A stretch of DNA of 64,000 nt from Candidatus Binatia bacterium. Its GTDB lineage: Bacteria; Desulfobacterota; Binatia; HRBIN30. The notes beneath the pieces are model-generated. The model ran no database searches. It was not told the DNA's origin and worked only from the letters and a program-made list of their open reading frames with translations. Below are positions 8,245 through 17,883 of this stretch, piece after piece. A program made the position numbers and the translations under genes. Numbering within the stretch: position 1 is the first letter of the stretch; every line of letters starts with the position of its first letter. The DNA is taken from contig BPIR01000002.1 in assembly GCA_026004215.1 (NCBI GenBank), forward strand, positions 175,844 to 239,843, written 5' to 3'.

Positions 8245-9987
8245 TCAAGCATTCGGGCGGGTTCGAGAGGCCCCTTTGGGCCCACCTTTCGTTTGTGCCA
8301 GCAGTTCGCGCACGTACCGCTCTGATTCGGGCCCGGCATTCCCCAGCATGCGAGCCAGCTCACGGACCCTTTCCTCTCCCGTCACGCTGCGTGCGGACGT
8401 AAACGTGCGCCCGCGGCGCACGTGCTTTGCCACGGCTAGATGATGGTCTGCAAAGGCCGCAATTTGCGGCAGGTGTGTAATGCACAGTACCTGCTGCCGT
8501 TCGGCTAGAATGCGCAGGCGCTTGCCCACTGCCGTGGCCACTGTGCCGCCAATTCCGGCATCCACTTCGTCGAATACCCATAGCGCGGCCTGCGAAGGGA
8601 CTGCGGCGAGTACCTTGAGGGCGAGCATCACCCGCGAGAGTTCTCCGCCCGACGCAATCCGCGCTAGCGATCGAGGCTCTTCTCCTGGGTTTGCGGAAAA
8701 GTGAAACTCGACGTCGTCCCATCCGTGCGGCCCGAGTTTCGCGGCGAGCCATTCGTCCTCTTTCCCCGGGTCTGCCGGGCCCGGCGAAGCTTGGTATTCC
8801 GCTTGGTCGCGGATGACGACTCGAAGCGTCGCCTTGGCCATCCCCAATGCTTCCAGCTCCGTGCCGATTTTTTGCTCGAGTTCGCGTGCGGCCTCGGCTC
8901 GAAGCCGCGACAGTTCCAGCGCCACAGCGCGAGCCTCCTCGAACTTTTGGGCGCAAGCGCGGGACAGGGAATCGGAGTCCAGTTCGCTGTGTTCCAATTC
9001 TGCGATTTCGCTCTCGATGCGCGAGAGGACTTGCGGAAGTTCGTCAGCAGTGCAGCCATACTTGCGCTTGAGCCGGGCAATGAGTGCGAGGCGATCCTCG
9101 ACTTCGGTGAAGCGCTCGGGATCGAAGTCGAGGCGGTCAGCGTAGCGCCGCAGTTCGAAGGCGGCCTCCCGCAACAGCGTTTGGGCTTGCGACACGAGTT
9201 CGGCGGTTTCCGATAATGTCGGGTCAATCCGTGCCGCATCGGCAAGCTCATGGGCAACGCGGCCCGTGATTTGGAGCACCGAGCCTTCTCCAGAGTCCAG
9301 GGCGGCTTCACTCTCGCTGCACAGTCGCTTCAGCTTCTCCACGTGGCGGAGTTTTTCTCGTTCCGCTTGCAAAGCGAGCTCTTCACCTGCGGAAACGGCG
9401 GCTTGGCAGAGTTCGGCAGCCTGAAAGCGTAAGAGTTCCAAGCGCTCCGCATAAGTGCGCCCGAGTTCCGTGGCCCGAGCAGCGCGTTCGCGGGCCTCGC
9501 GCCATTCCGCGTAAGCGGCCGCCATACGATCGCGCAAACAATCCGCGCGAGCAAAAACATCGAGAATATCCCGGTGGGTTTCGGTGCGGAGTAACGCCGT
9601 CTGCTCGTGCTGGCCGTAAATGCGCACGATGTCGGCGGCCAAGGAAGCAAGTTGTGCGGTGGAAACATTGGCGCCGTTGGCCCAAGCTCGCGAGCGGCCA
9701 TTGCGGTAGATGACGCGCCGCACGACCAATTCGTCCGCGGCCGGAATGCCGTGTGCGGCCAGCCCCTCTGGGCGAACGCCTTCGAATACTCCCTCGACCG
9801 TGGCCTCCTCGGCATCGGTGCGAATCAGCTCGGCCGTGGCCTTCGCCCCGCACAGGAGGGCCAGGGCTTGAATGAGAATGCTTTTTCCCGCACCCGTTTC
9901 TCCGGTCAGCACGTTGAGCCCGGGTGCGAATTCCAGATCCAGTGCCTCGATCACGGCCATCTGCCGAATTGCCAGAGATCGCAGCAT
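8245..9987 (-). CDS. recN: DNA double-strand break repair protein RecN
   Basis: A 580-residue SMC-like ATPase of recombinational repair. The Walker A site is GETGAGKSI near residue 32, the long central region is helical coiled coil rich in Glu, Arg and Leu, the ABC signature is IASGGELSR, and Walker B is WVFDEVDAGIGG. Length matches the family (about 550-570). It follows nadK by 30 bases in the same direction, a gene order common in bacteria. No SOS box could be recognised nearby. Confidence 0.96.
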   Translation of the reverse strand: MLRSLAIRQMAVIEALDLEFAPGLNVLTGETGAGKSILIQALALLCGAKATAELIRTDAEEATVEGVFEGVRPEGLAAHGIPAADELVVRRVIYRNGRSRAWANGANVSTAQLASLAADIVRIYGQHEQTALLRTETHRDILDVFARADCLRDRMAAAYAEWREARERAARATELGRTYAERLELLRFQAAELCQAAVSAGEELALQAEREKLRHVEKLKRLCSESEAALDSGEGSVLQITGRVAHELADAARIDPTLSETAELVSQAQTLLREAAFELRRYADRLDFDPERFTEVEDRLALIARLKRKYGCTADELPQVLSRIESEIAELEHSELDSDSLSRACAQKFEEARAVALELSRLRAEAARELEQKIGTELEALGMAKATLRVVIRDQAEYQASPGPADPGKEDEWLAAKLGPHGWDDVEFHFSANPGEEPRSLARIASGGELSRVMLALKVLAAVPSQAALWVFDEVDAGIGGTVATAVGKRLRILAERQQVLCITHLPQIAAFADHHLAVAKHVRRGRTFTSARSVTGEERVRELARMLGNAGPESERYVRELLAQTKGGPKGASRTRPNA

Positions 9988-10017
9988 AAAACCCGCGCTT
10001 CGAGCGAATGGAGTCCG

Positions 10018-10872
10018 TCAGCGTTCGCCCCAGCGCAATTTGTTGCGCAGGACGTCAAAATAGCTGCGTTCGGGAGACTGCACGAGCGGGGCACGAATGC
10101 GCGCCTTGCGGATTTCGACGGAGTCGCCGACTTGGAGCGAAAACGCTTCCTGGCCGTCGATCGTCAGCACGACGTCCTCCCCGGGGGTTTCCACCGCGAC
10201 CCGCACGACCGCCCGATCGGGCAACACGATCGGCCGGTTGGTGAGGGTGTGGGGACAAATCGGGGACAGCACGAGCACCTCCACTGCCGGATGAACGATC
10301 GGACCGCCTGCGGAAAGAGAGTACGCCGTGGATCCGGTCGGTGTGGTCACAATGAGCCCATCGGCCTTGTACACACACAGCTCTTGCTCATCCACGAGCG
10401 TGCGCAAGTCAATCATCCGGGCCAGTACACCTTTGTTAATGACCGCATCGTTCAAAGCTAGCCGTTCTGCCTGAACCTCGCCGTTGCGGTACCAGCGGGC
10501 GATCAGCATCATACGACGGTCCACCAGAAGCTCGCCGCGCAAGATGCGGTCGAGGAAGGGAAACAGTTCGTCCACCGACGTAGCGGTGAGAAAACCCAAT
10601 CCCCCGAGGTTGACGCCCAAAATCGGCACCTCGCGTTCGCGCAGCAGGCGGGCCACACTCAGAATCGAGCCGTCACCGCCGAGGACGACGACGAGATCCA
10701 CTTCTTGGACCAAGGCTTCGCGTGATGCCGGCACAGCACCGGGGGCCGCGCTCGCGAGGGCGTCTTCCACAATTACGCTCATCTTCCGCTGCGCAAGCCA
10801 CGCGGCCAGCTCTTGTGCCACTTGCACGGCACGAGGCTGGCCCCGTTTGGCGACGATTCCGATGAATTGCAT
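10018..10872 (-). CDS. nadK: NAD kinase
   Basis: A 284-residue ATP-dependent kinase making NADP from NAD. Diagnostic motifs are VVLGGDGSIL (the GGDG phosphate-binding loop, about residue 65), VNLGGLGFLTA, the NDAVIN segment and TPTGSTAYSLSAGGPIVHP, which binds NAD. Length is normal. The ATG at 10872 begins MQFIGIVAKRGQPRAVQ. First gene of nadK-recN, with transcription diverging from the GH144-like gene. Confidence 0.96.
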   Translation of the reverse strand: MQFIGIVAKRGQPRAVQVAQELAAWLAQRKMSVIVEDALASAAPGAVPASREALVQEVDLVVVLGGDGSILSVARLLREREVPILGVNLGGLGFLTATSVDELFPFLDRILRGELLVDRRMMLIARWYRNGEVQAERLALNDAVINKGVLARMIDLRTLVDEQELCVYKADGLIVTTPTGSTAYSLSAGGPIVHPAVEVLVLSPICPHTLTNRPIVLPDRAVVRVAVETPGEDVVLTIDGQEAFSLQVGDSVEIRKARIRAPLVQSPERSYFDVLRNKLRWGER

Positions 10873-11024
10873 GGGACCAACGTACCATAGCAGGTTGGCG
10901 TACAGCTACGGTGGCTGGAAACACCCGCGGGACCGTGCGCCGTTGCTCAGTGGCGGTGCGTTGCTAGCTAGTGCCCGTCGTGAGATCCGAGCGAAGGAGG
11001 GTGGCCGTCGGGACGGTGGGCGCC

Positions 11025-12635
11025 ATGACGCGCGGTGTGGTCGCCATCGTAGTTGTGCTTTCGCTCCTGCTCCTCGCAGTCGTGTTCTTGCTCGTGCCTC
11101 ACTTGCCGGAACCCGGCCGCGCCCAGCCGCGGGGCAAGCCAGCCGCTGCATTGGATCAGTGCCCCATTGGAGAATTGCGTACCGACGTGGTGGTGCCGGG
11201 CGTCCGCGAGGTGGTCCGCGCGCCGCGCAAGGAAGCCTGGGAGCGCCAGTTCCAAACCAAGGCCGAAATACTCGCAGCTCTGCGGGGGCGTCTGGCTGGC
11301 TGGCCGGAGCGGCCGCCCACGGCCATGCCCGAGTTGCCTGCGGGTCCGGAAGAGTTTTTGCGCCAGGTTGCCCGCGATACCTGGAAAGGCCTTTACTCGT
11401 TGCGCGACCGAGAACACGGGTTACCCATCGACCATGTACGCTGGCTCGGTCCGAGCTGGGCGCCGTCGGACGCAAAAATTGGGGACTACTCGAGTAGCTC
11501 GAACATTGGTTTGTTTCTGCTTGCCGTGGTGGCCGCGCGCGATCTCGGCTTGGAGACGCACGACAGCGCAGTCAGTCTCGTCCGTGCCGTGCTGCGCACG
11601 CTGGGGAAGCTCGAACGATACCGCGGGTTCTTTTTCAACTATTACGACACGACTTCACTGGAGCGGACGAGCCATTTGATCTCGTTCGTGGATTCCTCGT
11701 GGCTGAGTGCCGGGTTGATCGTCGTGCGCAACGCCATGCCCGAGCTTTGGGCTTTGGCGTCGCATTTCCTCGACGCAGAGAATTACCGATTTTTCTACGA
11801 CCCGCGATTGGGGCAGATGCGCCACGGCTACTACGTCAACCCCGGGGCATATTCACCGTTCCACTACGGGATGCTGTTTACCGAAGCGCGCGTCGGGAGC
11901 TTGCTGGCAATCGGCAAAGGCGACGTGCCCCGGGTGCACTGGTACGCCATGGTGCGCACCTATCCGCCCGGCTGTGGCTGGCAGCGGCAGCGCCCGCTGG
12001 CCGCTACGGCCGAGCGGAGGAACGGCTTCGTATCGTACAGCGGCTACTATCAGTGGAATGGAGTGACTTACGTGCCCTCTTGGGGAGGAAGCATGTTCGA
12101 GGCGCTCATGCCGTTGCTGCTCGTTGACGAACCCCGCCGCGCTCCCCACGGTTGGGGAGCCAATGCTCTGGCGCACGCTGTAGTGCAAAGGCGCTACGCA
12201 AGGGAAGTGCTCCATCAGGAAGTCTGGGGGGAGTCTCCCTGTATGAACCCCCATGAGATTGAATACCGCGAGTACGGCATTCCTCCCTTGGGTACGCGCG
12301 GATACCCCAGCGGCGCAGTGACACCTCATGCAGCCGCGTTGGCGCTCGCCGTGACACCGCACGAAGCCATCGCCAATTTGCAGCTTCTCCCACGCCTGTA
12401 CCCGATTTACGGGGAGTTTGGCTTTTTCGATGCCGTGGATCCCCGCACCGGTGTGGTGGCGCGAGGTTACTTGAACCTGGATCAGGCAATGATTCTCGTC
12501 GCGATCGCGAATTACCTGCTCCCCGGGGGAGTGCGGCAATATTTCGAAAACGATGCTTGGGTCCGCCCGACTCTGCCCCTGCTCGCGGAGGAAAATTTGT
12601 TCGGTGCTATTGACCCAACGCCGGTGCGGCAGTAA
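11025..12635 (+). CDS. Membrane-anchored glucoamylase-like (GH144-type) glycoside hydrolase
   Basis: A 536-residue protein with an N-terminal membrane anchor (VVAIVVVLSLLLLAVVFLLV) and a catalytic region of the glycoamylase-like family (PF10091/GH144, known for beta-1,2-glucan cleavage and as a domain of cyclic glucan synthases). Supporting segments are SSSSNIGLFL, LSAGLIVVRNA, FHYGMLFTEARV, SWGGSMFEALMP, the GIPPLG turn, PHAAALALAVTPHEAI, YGEFGFFDAVD and LNLDQAMILVAIANYL. The start is uncertain: AAGGAGG at 10994-11000 suits none of the in-frame starts well, and GTG codons at 10971 and 11016 are alternatives to the ATG chosen. Substrate is inferred from the family only. Confidence 0.75.
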   Translation: MTRGVVAIVVVLSLLLLAVVFLLVPHLPEPGRAQPRGKPAAALDQCPIGELRTDVVVPGVREVVRAPRKEAWERQFQTKAEILAALRGRLAGWPERPPTAMPELPAGPEEFLRQVARDTWKGLYSLRDREHGLPIDHVRWLGPSWAPSDAKIGDYSSSSNIGLFLLAVVAARDLGLETHDSAVSLVRAVLRTLGKLERYRGFFFNYYDTTSLERTSHLISFVDSSWLSAGLIVVRNAMPELWALASHFLDAENYRFFYDPRLGQMRHGYYVNPGAYSPFHYGMLFTEARVGSLLAIGKGDVPRVHWYAMVRTYPPGCGWQRQRPLAATAERRNGFVSYSGYYQWNGVTYVPSWGGSMFEALMPLLLVDEPRRAPHGWGANALAHAVVQRRYAREVLHQEVWGESPCMNPHEIEYREYGIPPLGTRGYPSGAVTPHAAALALAVTPHEAIANLQLLPRLYPIYGEFGFFDAVDPRTGVVARGYLNLDQAMILVAIANYLLPGGVRQYFENDAWVRPTLPLLAEENLFGAIDPTPVRQ

Positions 12636-12653
12636 GTGAACGATCGTTCACTT
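12634..12653. promoter_or_regulatory. Perfect 20-bp palindrome, TetR-type operator candidate
   Basis: AAGTGAACGATCGTTCACTT is an exact inverted repeat. It overlaps the stop codon of the upstream gene and ends 17 bases before the nitronate monooxygenase ATG. The core TGAACNNNNGTTCA form is typical of TetR-family operators. No TetR gene is present in the window, so the regulator would act in trans. Confidence 0.65.
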
Positions 12654-12670
12654 GCTGTGGAGGATAGAAC

Positions 12671-13807
12671 ATGCGCACGCCTATTTGTGATCGCCTCGGA
12701 ATCGAGTTGCCCATCTTCGCCTTTAGCCACTGCCGCGACGTCGTGGCCGAGGTGAGCAAGGCAGGAGGATTTGGAGTATTGGGGGCTGTCGGCTTCACAC
12801 CCGAACAGCTCGAAGTGGAACTCCAATGGATTGACCAACACGTAGGCGATCGCCCGTACGGCGTGGACATTGTCATTCCCGGAAAATACGAGGGCATGGG
12901 CGAGTTGGATCCGGTGAAGCTGGAGGAACAGCTCCGCGCGATGATTCCCCGCGAGCATATCGAGTTTGCGGAAAAGATCCTGGAGGACCACGGAGTACCG
13001 AAGCTGCCACCCGGAGAGCGGCCGGTGGGCCAACTTCTGGGATGGACGGCGGCCACTGCCACGCCACAGGTGGATGTCGCCTTGCGCCACGAGAAGGTGC
13101 GATTGATTGCCAACGCTCTGGGGACTCCACCCAAAGACGTGATCGAGGAAATCCACGGGGCAGGACGGCTCGTGGCAGCCCTGTGCGGTTCGGCCAAGCA
13201 TGCACTGTCGCACAAAGAAGCGGGCGTGGACATTGTCGTGGCCCAGGGGACGGAGGGCGGCGGTCATACCGGCGAGATCGGCAGCATCGTACTTTGGCCC
13301 GAGGTCATCGATGCCGTAGCACCGCTGCCGGTGTTGGCTGCCGGTGGCATTGGTACGGGGCGGCAAATTGCGGCGGCGTTGGCCATGGGAGCCCAAGGGG
13401 TTTGGACCGGCTCGCTGTGGCTCACCGTCCGTGAAGCCGATGTGCCGCCTGCGCAAATGGAATGTTACTTGCGGGCGACGAGCCGGGACACCGTCCGCTC
13501 GCGCTCGTTTACCGGCAAGCCGTGCCGGATGCTGCGCAACGCTTGGACCGAAGCGTGGGAGCGCCCGGATGCGCCCAAGCCGCTCGGCATGCCGCTGCAG
13601 TTTATGGTCACAGCCGACGCCGTGGCACGCGGCCATCGTTATGCCGAAAAAGCCAAGGACGTGTTGTTCAATCCCGTGGGCCAAATTGTCGGGCGCTTGA
13701 ATTCGGTGCGCAGCGTGAAGGAAGTCATTTACGACCTCGTGGAAGAGTATCTCGAGGCGGTCGAACGCCTGCAAAAGCTAACTGCCCAAGAGAGCCAAGC
13801 CGCCTAA
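12671..13807 (+). CDS. Nitronate monooxygenase (2-nitropropane dioxygenase family)
   Basis: A 378-residue FMN-dependent TIM-barrel enzyme that oxidises alkyl nitronates or a related anionic substrate. Motifs include the AGGFGVLGAVG strand-loop near the N-terminus, VAQGTEGGGHTGEIGS for phosphate binding, and LAAGGIGTGRQIAAALAMGA for FMN. A central insertion of about 70 residues (from VDIVIPGKYEG) makes it longer than classical NMO and like forms common in mycobacteria. GGAGGA lies 6 bases before the ATG. The operator-like palindrome just upstream suggests induction by a ligand of a TetR repressor. Confidence 0.88.
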   Translation: MRTPICDRLGIELPIFAFSHCRDVVAEVSKAGGFGVLGAVGFTPEQLEVELQWIDQHVGDRPYGVDIVIPGKYEGMGELDPVKLEEQLRAMIPREHIEFAEKILEDHGVPKLPPGERPVGQLLGWTAATATPQVDVALRHEKVRLIANALGTPPKDVIEEIHGAGRLVAALCGSAKHALSHKEAGVDIVVAQGTEGGGHTGEIGSIVLWPEVIDAVAPLPVLAAGGIGTGRQIAAALAMGAQGVWTGSLWLTVREADVPPAQMECYLRATSRDTVRSRSFTGKPCRMLRNAWTEAWERPDAPKPLGMPLQFMVTADAVARGHRYAEKAKDVLFNPVGQIVGRLNSVRSVKEVIYDLVEEYLEAVERLQKLTAQESQAA

Positions 13808-14197
13808 ATCGAGCTGCGTGCCCGTCCGGGGCCGCCCGCAAACAGCGCGCCCCCAAGGCACCACCCGCGCCACCTGCCAAAGATGTTCGCGCGGAGGGGC
13901 AACCCTTGTGGTGGCCCTCGGCGCCCTTTCACGGAGCCGTCGGTTGAAGGTGCATTTCCTCACCCGACCTTTCGCCGACCCCCATGGAATGGAGAGGTGT
14001 CTGTGGGTTCCGGGAGAGGGCGACGAGGCAGGTCCGCCGCGCACGTCGGCGGCGCGGGTATCGTTGGCCGCCTTCCTGAACACTGGCGCCCCCACGCGCG
14101 AACGTGGTCTCGCGCAAGCACACTGGATCGTACCATTTGCCAAACACCGGTGGTTGGGGTAGCGAGCGGGAGCGAGCGCGCGAGAGAGGAGGCGGGT
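13808..14197. other. Intergenic region with degenerate repeat
   Basis: This 390-base gap has no convincing gene. A reading frame of 114 codons on the plus strand has no family features and overlaps repeat DNA. The part at 13958-14020 belongs to the third interspersed repeat family described separately; the rest shows nothing recognisable. Confidence 0.6.
13958..14020. repeat. Interspersed repeat family 3, copy A
   Basis: Aligns over about 60 bases with 61966-62034. Shared blocks include CCTCA-CCG, GAGGTNTCTGT and TTCCGGGAGA, with scattered substitutions between. Both copies lie in long gaps. Confidence 0.55.
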
Positions 14198-16101
14198 ATG
14201 GGCACGTTGGAGGGCCTGACCAAGGCCTTAGGGAACCACTGCTTGGAACCTCGGTGTCGGTTGGAGGCAGGAGCGACGCCGAAATGCTTGTCGAAAGTTG
14301 GCCAAGGCCCCGGTGGCGTGCGACCGCGCGGAGGGCGCCCCTCGCTCGTCGCTCCAGTATGGCACGTGTGGCCGGCGGCATGGGCTTTCCTCACGATTCT
14401 GGTGGCGCCTGCGACTGCGCAAGTCATTTTCGTCAATGCCGCGGCGGCGGGCGCAAACAATGGTACGTCATGGTCCGACGCGTTCACCAAACTGCAGGAT
14501 GCACTGGCCGCTGCCGTGTCGGGAGCTCAAATCTGGGTGGCGCGCGGGTGTATTACCCCGATGAAGGTGCAAGCCAAACGAACAACGATCGCTCCGCCAC
14601 TTTCCAACTCCAGAACGGAGTCGCCGTGTACGGCGGGTTTCTTGGAACCGAAGGCAGCCTGGCGCAGCGGGACCCGAGCAACAACGTGACCGTCCTGAGC
14701 GGCGACATCGATCAAAATGACACCACGGACAGCAACGGGGTGGTGGCATCGTATGCCGATATTGCGGGGAACAACAGCTATCAGGTGGTTACGGGGAGCG
14801 GTACGAACGCGAGCGCTGTGGTGGATGGCTTTACCGTAACCGGAGGACGAGCGAACGGTCCGATTGGACCGTGCGCGCAAATATGCGGGGCGGGTATGTT
14901 CAACGATAACGGTAGCCCCACGGTGGCCAATGTGACGTTCTCCGGGAACTTCAGCGACAATGCTGGAGGAGGAATGGCCAATGTAAACGGGGCCAGCCCC
15001 ACGGTGGAAAATGCGAGATTCGTCGGCAACCGCGCTGGCCAGGGCGGGGGCATGGCCAACCTCGATGGCAGCAGTCCCGCCATTTCCCGGAGCTCGTTTG
15101 CGAGCAATCTCGCCCGAGTGGGGACGGGCGGTAACGGCGGTGGCATGTTCAATTTGAACGGCAGTACCCCCCGACTGGCCGGTGTTGTGTTCTGGGCCAA
15201 CGAAGCGTTGGTGAATGGTGGTGGAGTGTTCAACCAGACCAATAGCGCGGCGATTTTCGAGAACGTTGGATTTTTCGGCAACAAGGCAGGTTTCGGAGGC
15301 GGCCTCTATAATCTTGCGAGCAGCAATGCACAGTTGGTCAACGGGGTGTTTTCCGGCAACGTCGCGTTTCGTACCGGTGGCGGAGCCGGCGGTGGCATGT
15401 TGAACAACAACAGCGCCCCGACGCTCACCAACGTAACGCTATCCGGAAACGTGGCTGCCGGGGATATCCAGGAAGGAGGCGGAATCCTCAACGGAAACGG
15501 CAGTGCGCCCGCACTGGTGAACGTAATTCTATGGGGAAATGTTGCCACGACCGGCGCGGAGATGCGCAACTCCGGCGGCAGCATTCCGCAAATTTCCTTC
15601 AGCATCGTGCGCGGTTCCGGGGGCAGTGGCTCGGGGTGGGTTGGAAGTTTCGGTACCGACGGAGGGGGCAACCTGGATGTGGATCCGCTGTTCGTGGATG
15701 CCGGTGGGGCAGACAACGTCCAGGGCACCCCAGACGATGACCTCCAATTGACGTCCGGGTCGCCGGCCATCGATGCGGGGAACAATACCGCAGCCGGACC
15801 TGCCGGCGTGACCGCGGATTATGCTGGCTCACCGCGCTTTTTGGAAGATCCGCTCAAGCCGGACGCGGGTCTCGGATCGCCGCCGGTGGTGGACCTTGGT
15901 GCTTACGAGTTCCGGCGGCTGCCGTTGGCTCCAGTACCGGTGCAATCTTTGCCGTGGCTACTCGCTTGTGTTCTGTTGTTCGTCGCTCTGGGCTACCGGC
16001 GGCTGTCCACAGCGGCGGCCGGGTACCTTCCGCGGGAAAAGCGCTGGCACCAGCTACCGGACAACCCAGGAAGCTCGCTCGGTGTCGGCGGAAGCGACTG
16101 A
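14198..16101 (+). pseudogene. Parallel beta-helix surface protein, frameshifted after residue 117
   Basis: Starts at the ATG at 14198 behind AGAGGAGG. The first frame gives a long N-region, a signal (AAWAFLTILVAPATAQ) and the family opening VIFVNAAAAGANNGTSWSDA to IWVARG. At the GGG run 14546-14548 the frame breaks; one extra G would join IWVARG to VYYPDEGASQTNNDR, and the protein then runs on to 16101. It has about nine GN-rich helix coils (GGGMANVNG, GGGMFNLNG, GGGLYNLAS, GGGILNGNG), a choice-of-anchor end (PPVVDLGAYEF), a hydrophobic segment (LPWLLACVLLFVALGY) and RR. That tail resembles a C-terminal sorting signal. Intact length would be about 634 residues. Confidence 0.75.
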
Positions 16102-16235
16102 GTTGTACCAGCCGGCCGGCGGGTTCCGTTTCGGCCCTCCTCCTTGCTGATCCGAGCACGGTGGCGTTGGACGGCTTGGGTGGCACGCTCGCTCAGGTGG
16201 CCCCAAAACAGAGGAGTTCCGATCGAGGCTTGCCT

Positions 16236-16265
16236 TTGACTTTCGCGTGCCTCCGCACATAGATA
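16236..16265 (+). promoter_or_regulatory. Candidate promoter
   Basis: TTGACT (16236-16241), an 18-base spacer and TAGATA (16260-16265), 31 bases before the ATG of the small secreted protein. Moderate match to a housekeeping promoter only. Confidence 0.35.
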
Positions 16266-16295
16266 CCTTGAAGCACTGCAGTGGAAGGAGGTCGG

Positions 16296-16709
16296 ATGGC
16301 AAAGACAGCTCGCATCCTAGTGGGGATTTTTGCCGTGTTGTGCTGGGTTCCCGGGGTGAGTTCGGGGCAAAGGGGGCGAGTGACGAGTGCGCAGGACATC
16401 GGCGCTGTGCTCACAGTCCGCGACGTGCGCGTTGAGGGGGACGTCGTGCGCGCCACACTGGTCAATCACTCTCCGCGCCGTTTGGCGGATGTGCGTCTTT
16501 TGATTCGGCACGCCTGGTTGTGGAACAACGAACGCAACCCAGGGCCGGACAATCCCGGGCGGACCGAAACCTACACACTTCCCGATGAAATTCCGGCCGG
16601 AGGCACATACACACTAGTGCACAAGATCGCGCCTCCGTTGCCGCGCCGGTCGGATGGGCGATTTGTGACCACGGTAGAAGTCATCGGCTTCACGGAGGTG
16701 GGTTTTTAG
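16296..16709 (+). CDS. Small secreted protein of unknown function
   Basis: Encodes 137 residues. A signal peptide is clear (ARILVGIFAVLCWVPGVSSG). The mature part is a predicted all-beta domain: VLTVRDVRVEGDVVRATLVN, then RLADVRLLIRHAWLWNNE, then IPAGGTYTLVHKIAPPLP. This looks like a single immunoglobulin-like fold of the kind that describes added or conserved side chains in FxLYD-type domains, but I cannot assign a family. GGAAGGAG lies 5 bases before the ATG. The TudS-DUF1722 gene starts 8 bases after the stop, so the two are probably co-transcribed. Confidence 0.75.
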   Translation: MAKTARILVGIFAVLCWVPGVSSGQRGRVTSAQDIGAVLTVRDVRVEGDVVRATLVNHSPRRLADVRLLIRHAWLWNNERNPGPDNPGRTETYTLPDEIPAGGTYTLVHKIAPPLPRRSDGRFVTTVEVIGFTEVGF

Positions 16710-16717
16710 CCGCGAAC

Positions 16718-17698
16718 ATGGGTGACCACGCCAAGCCGCCGTGGTGGTCGGAGGAACGGCCGCGTATCGGGATTTCTGCATGCTTGCTCGGGAACGCTGT
16801 ACGGTGGGATGGCGGTCACAAACGTGACCCATTCCTGACCGATACGTTCGGCCAGTTCGTGGAGTGGGTTCCCGTCTGTCCCGAAGTGGAAGTCGGTCTG
16901 GGAGTTCCACGGCCTACGTTGCGCCTCGAGGCCGATGGCCCAGAGGTTCGCCTGCGAATGCCCAGCACGGGGGAAGACCTCACGGACAAAATGCGCCGTT
17001 GGGCGGAAAAACGCACGCGCGACTTGGCCGCAGATCGGCTCAGCGGGTTCGTGGTCAAAAAAGACTCGCCGAGTTGCGGCATGGAGCGCGTGCGCGTCTA
17101 CACCGGCCATGGCCCACCCCGCCGCAACGGCGTGGGGGTGTTCACGGCAGCCTTGCGCGCCGCCTTTCCCCACTTGCCGGTCGAAGAAGAAGGGCGGCTC
17201 AACGATCCGCGCTTGCGGGAAAACTTCGTGGAACGCGTGTTTGCGTATCAGCGCCTGCACCAGTTGTTCCGCAAGCGCTGGACCCGAGGTGATTTGGTTG
17301 CGTTTCACACCGCACACAAACTCCAGTTGCTGGCTCACGCACCCAGCCGGTACCGAGAACTCGGCGAGCTTGTGGCCCATGCGAAGCGCTGGCCCCGCGA
17401 CGAACTACAGGCCCGCTATGCCCAGGGCTTCATGACTGCACTGGAGGTGTGCGCCACCCCACGGCGGCACGCGAACGTGTTGCAGCACATGTTGGGATAC
17501 CTCCGGAAGCATATCGAAGCGGAGTCTCGCTCCGAACTGGTCGAATTGATCGAGGATTATCGGCGCGGTTTGGTTCCTCTCATTGTACCTCTGACGCTCC
17601 TGGGCCACTTTGTGCGCCGACACCGAATCGAGTATTTGCTCGGCCAAACTTACCTGGAACCGCATCCACGCGAACTCATGTTGCGCAACCACGTGTAA
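16718..17698 (+). CDS. TudS (DUF523) domain fused to DUF1722 (YbgA-like)
   Basis: A 326-residue cytoplasmic protein. Residues 15-160 are a DUF523 domain, the family of the [4Fe-4S] enzyme TudS that removes sulfur from 2-thiouracil. The expected three Cys ligands appear in ISACLLGN, VPVCPEVEVG and KKDSPSCGM. Residues 185-300 are DUF1722 (FHTAHKLQLLAHAPSRYRELG, QHMLGYLRKHIEAESR, GLVPLIVPLTLLGHFVRRH), a helical domain of unknown role. The fusion is widespread (E. coli YbgA has DUF1722 alone). Thiouracil desulfuration is known for the family but is only inferred here. Confidence 0.9.
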   Translation: MGDHAKPPWWSEERPRIGISACLLGNAVRWDGGHKRDPFLTDTFGQFVEWVPVCPEVEVGLGVPRPTLRLEADGPEVRLRMPSTGEDLTDKMRRWAEKRTRDLAADRLSGFVVKKDSPSCGMERVRVYTGHGPPRRNGVGVFTAALRAAFPHLPVEEEGRLNDPRLRENFVERVFAYQRLHQLFRKRWTRGDLVAFHTAHKLQLLAHAPSRYRELGELVAHAKRWPRDELQARYAQGFMTALEVCATPRRHANVLQHMLGYLRKHIEAESRSELVELIEDYRRGLVPLIVPLTLLGHFVRRHRIEYLLGQTYLEPHPRELMLRNHV

Positions 17699-17883
17699 CG
17701 CCGTGTTTCTCCGGCGTGGGGAAGATGCTGCAGTATGTGCCGCTGCGGTGGCGCCAGAATGCCGGCACCCATGGCCACGCAACCAAGTCCACTCGAGCGC
17801 GGGGACATTGGGCTCTCGAGGGGTGCCAGGGTCGCCCTCCGGCTCTTGCGGCGGCGGGGTTGGAAACCGCGAGTTGTTTGGAC

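Noticed and set aside
13818..14162. 114-codon plus-strand reading frame
   Set aside because: No ribosome site or family features, and it overlaps repeat family 3.
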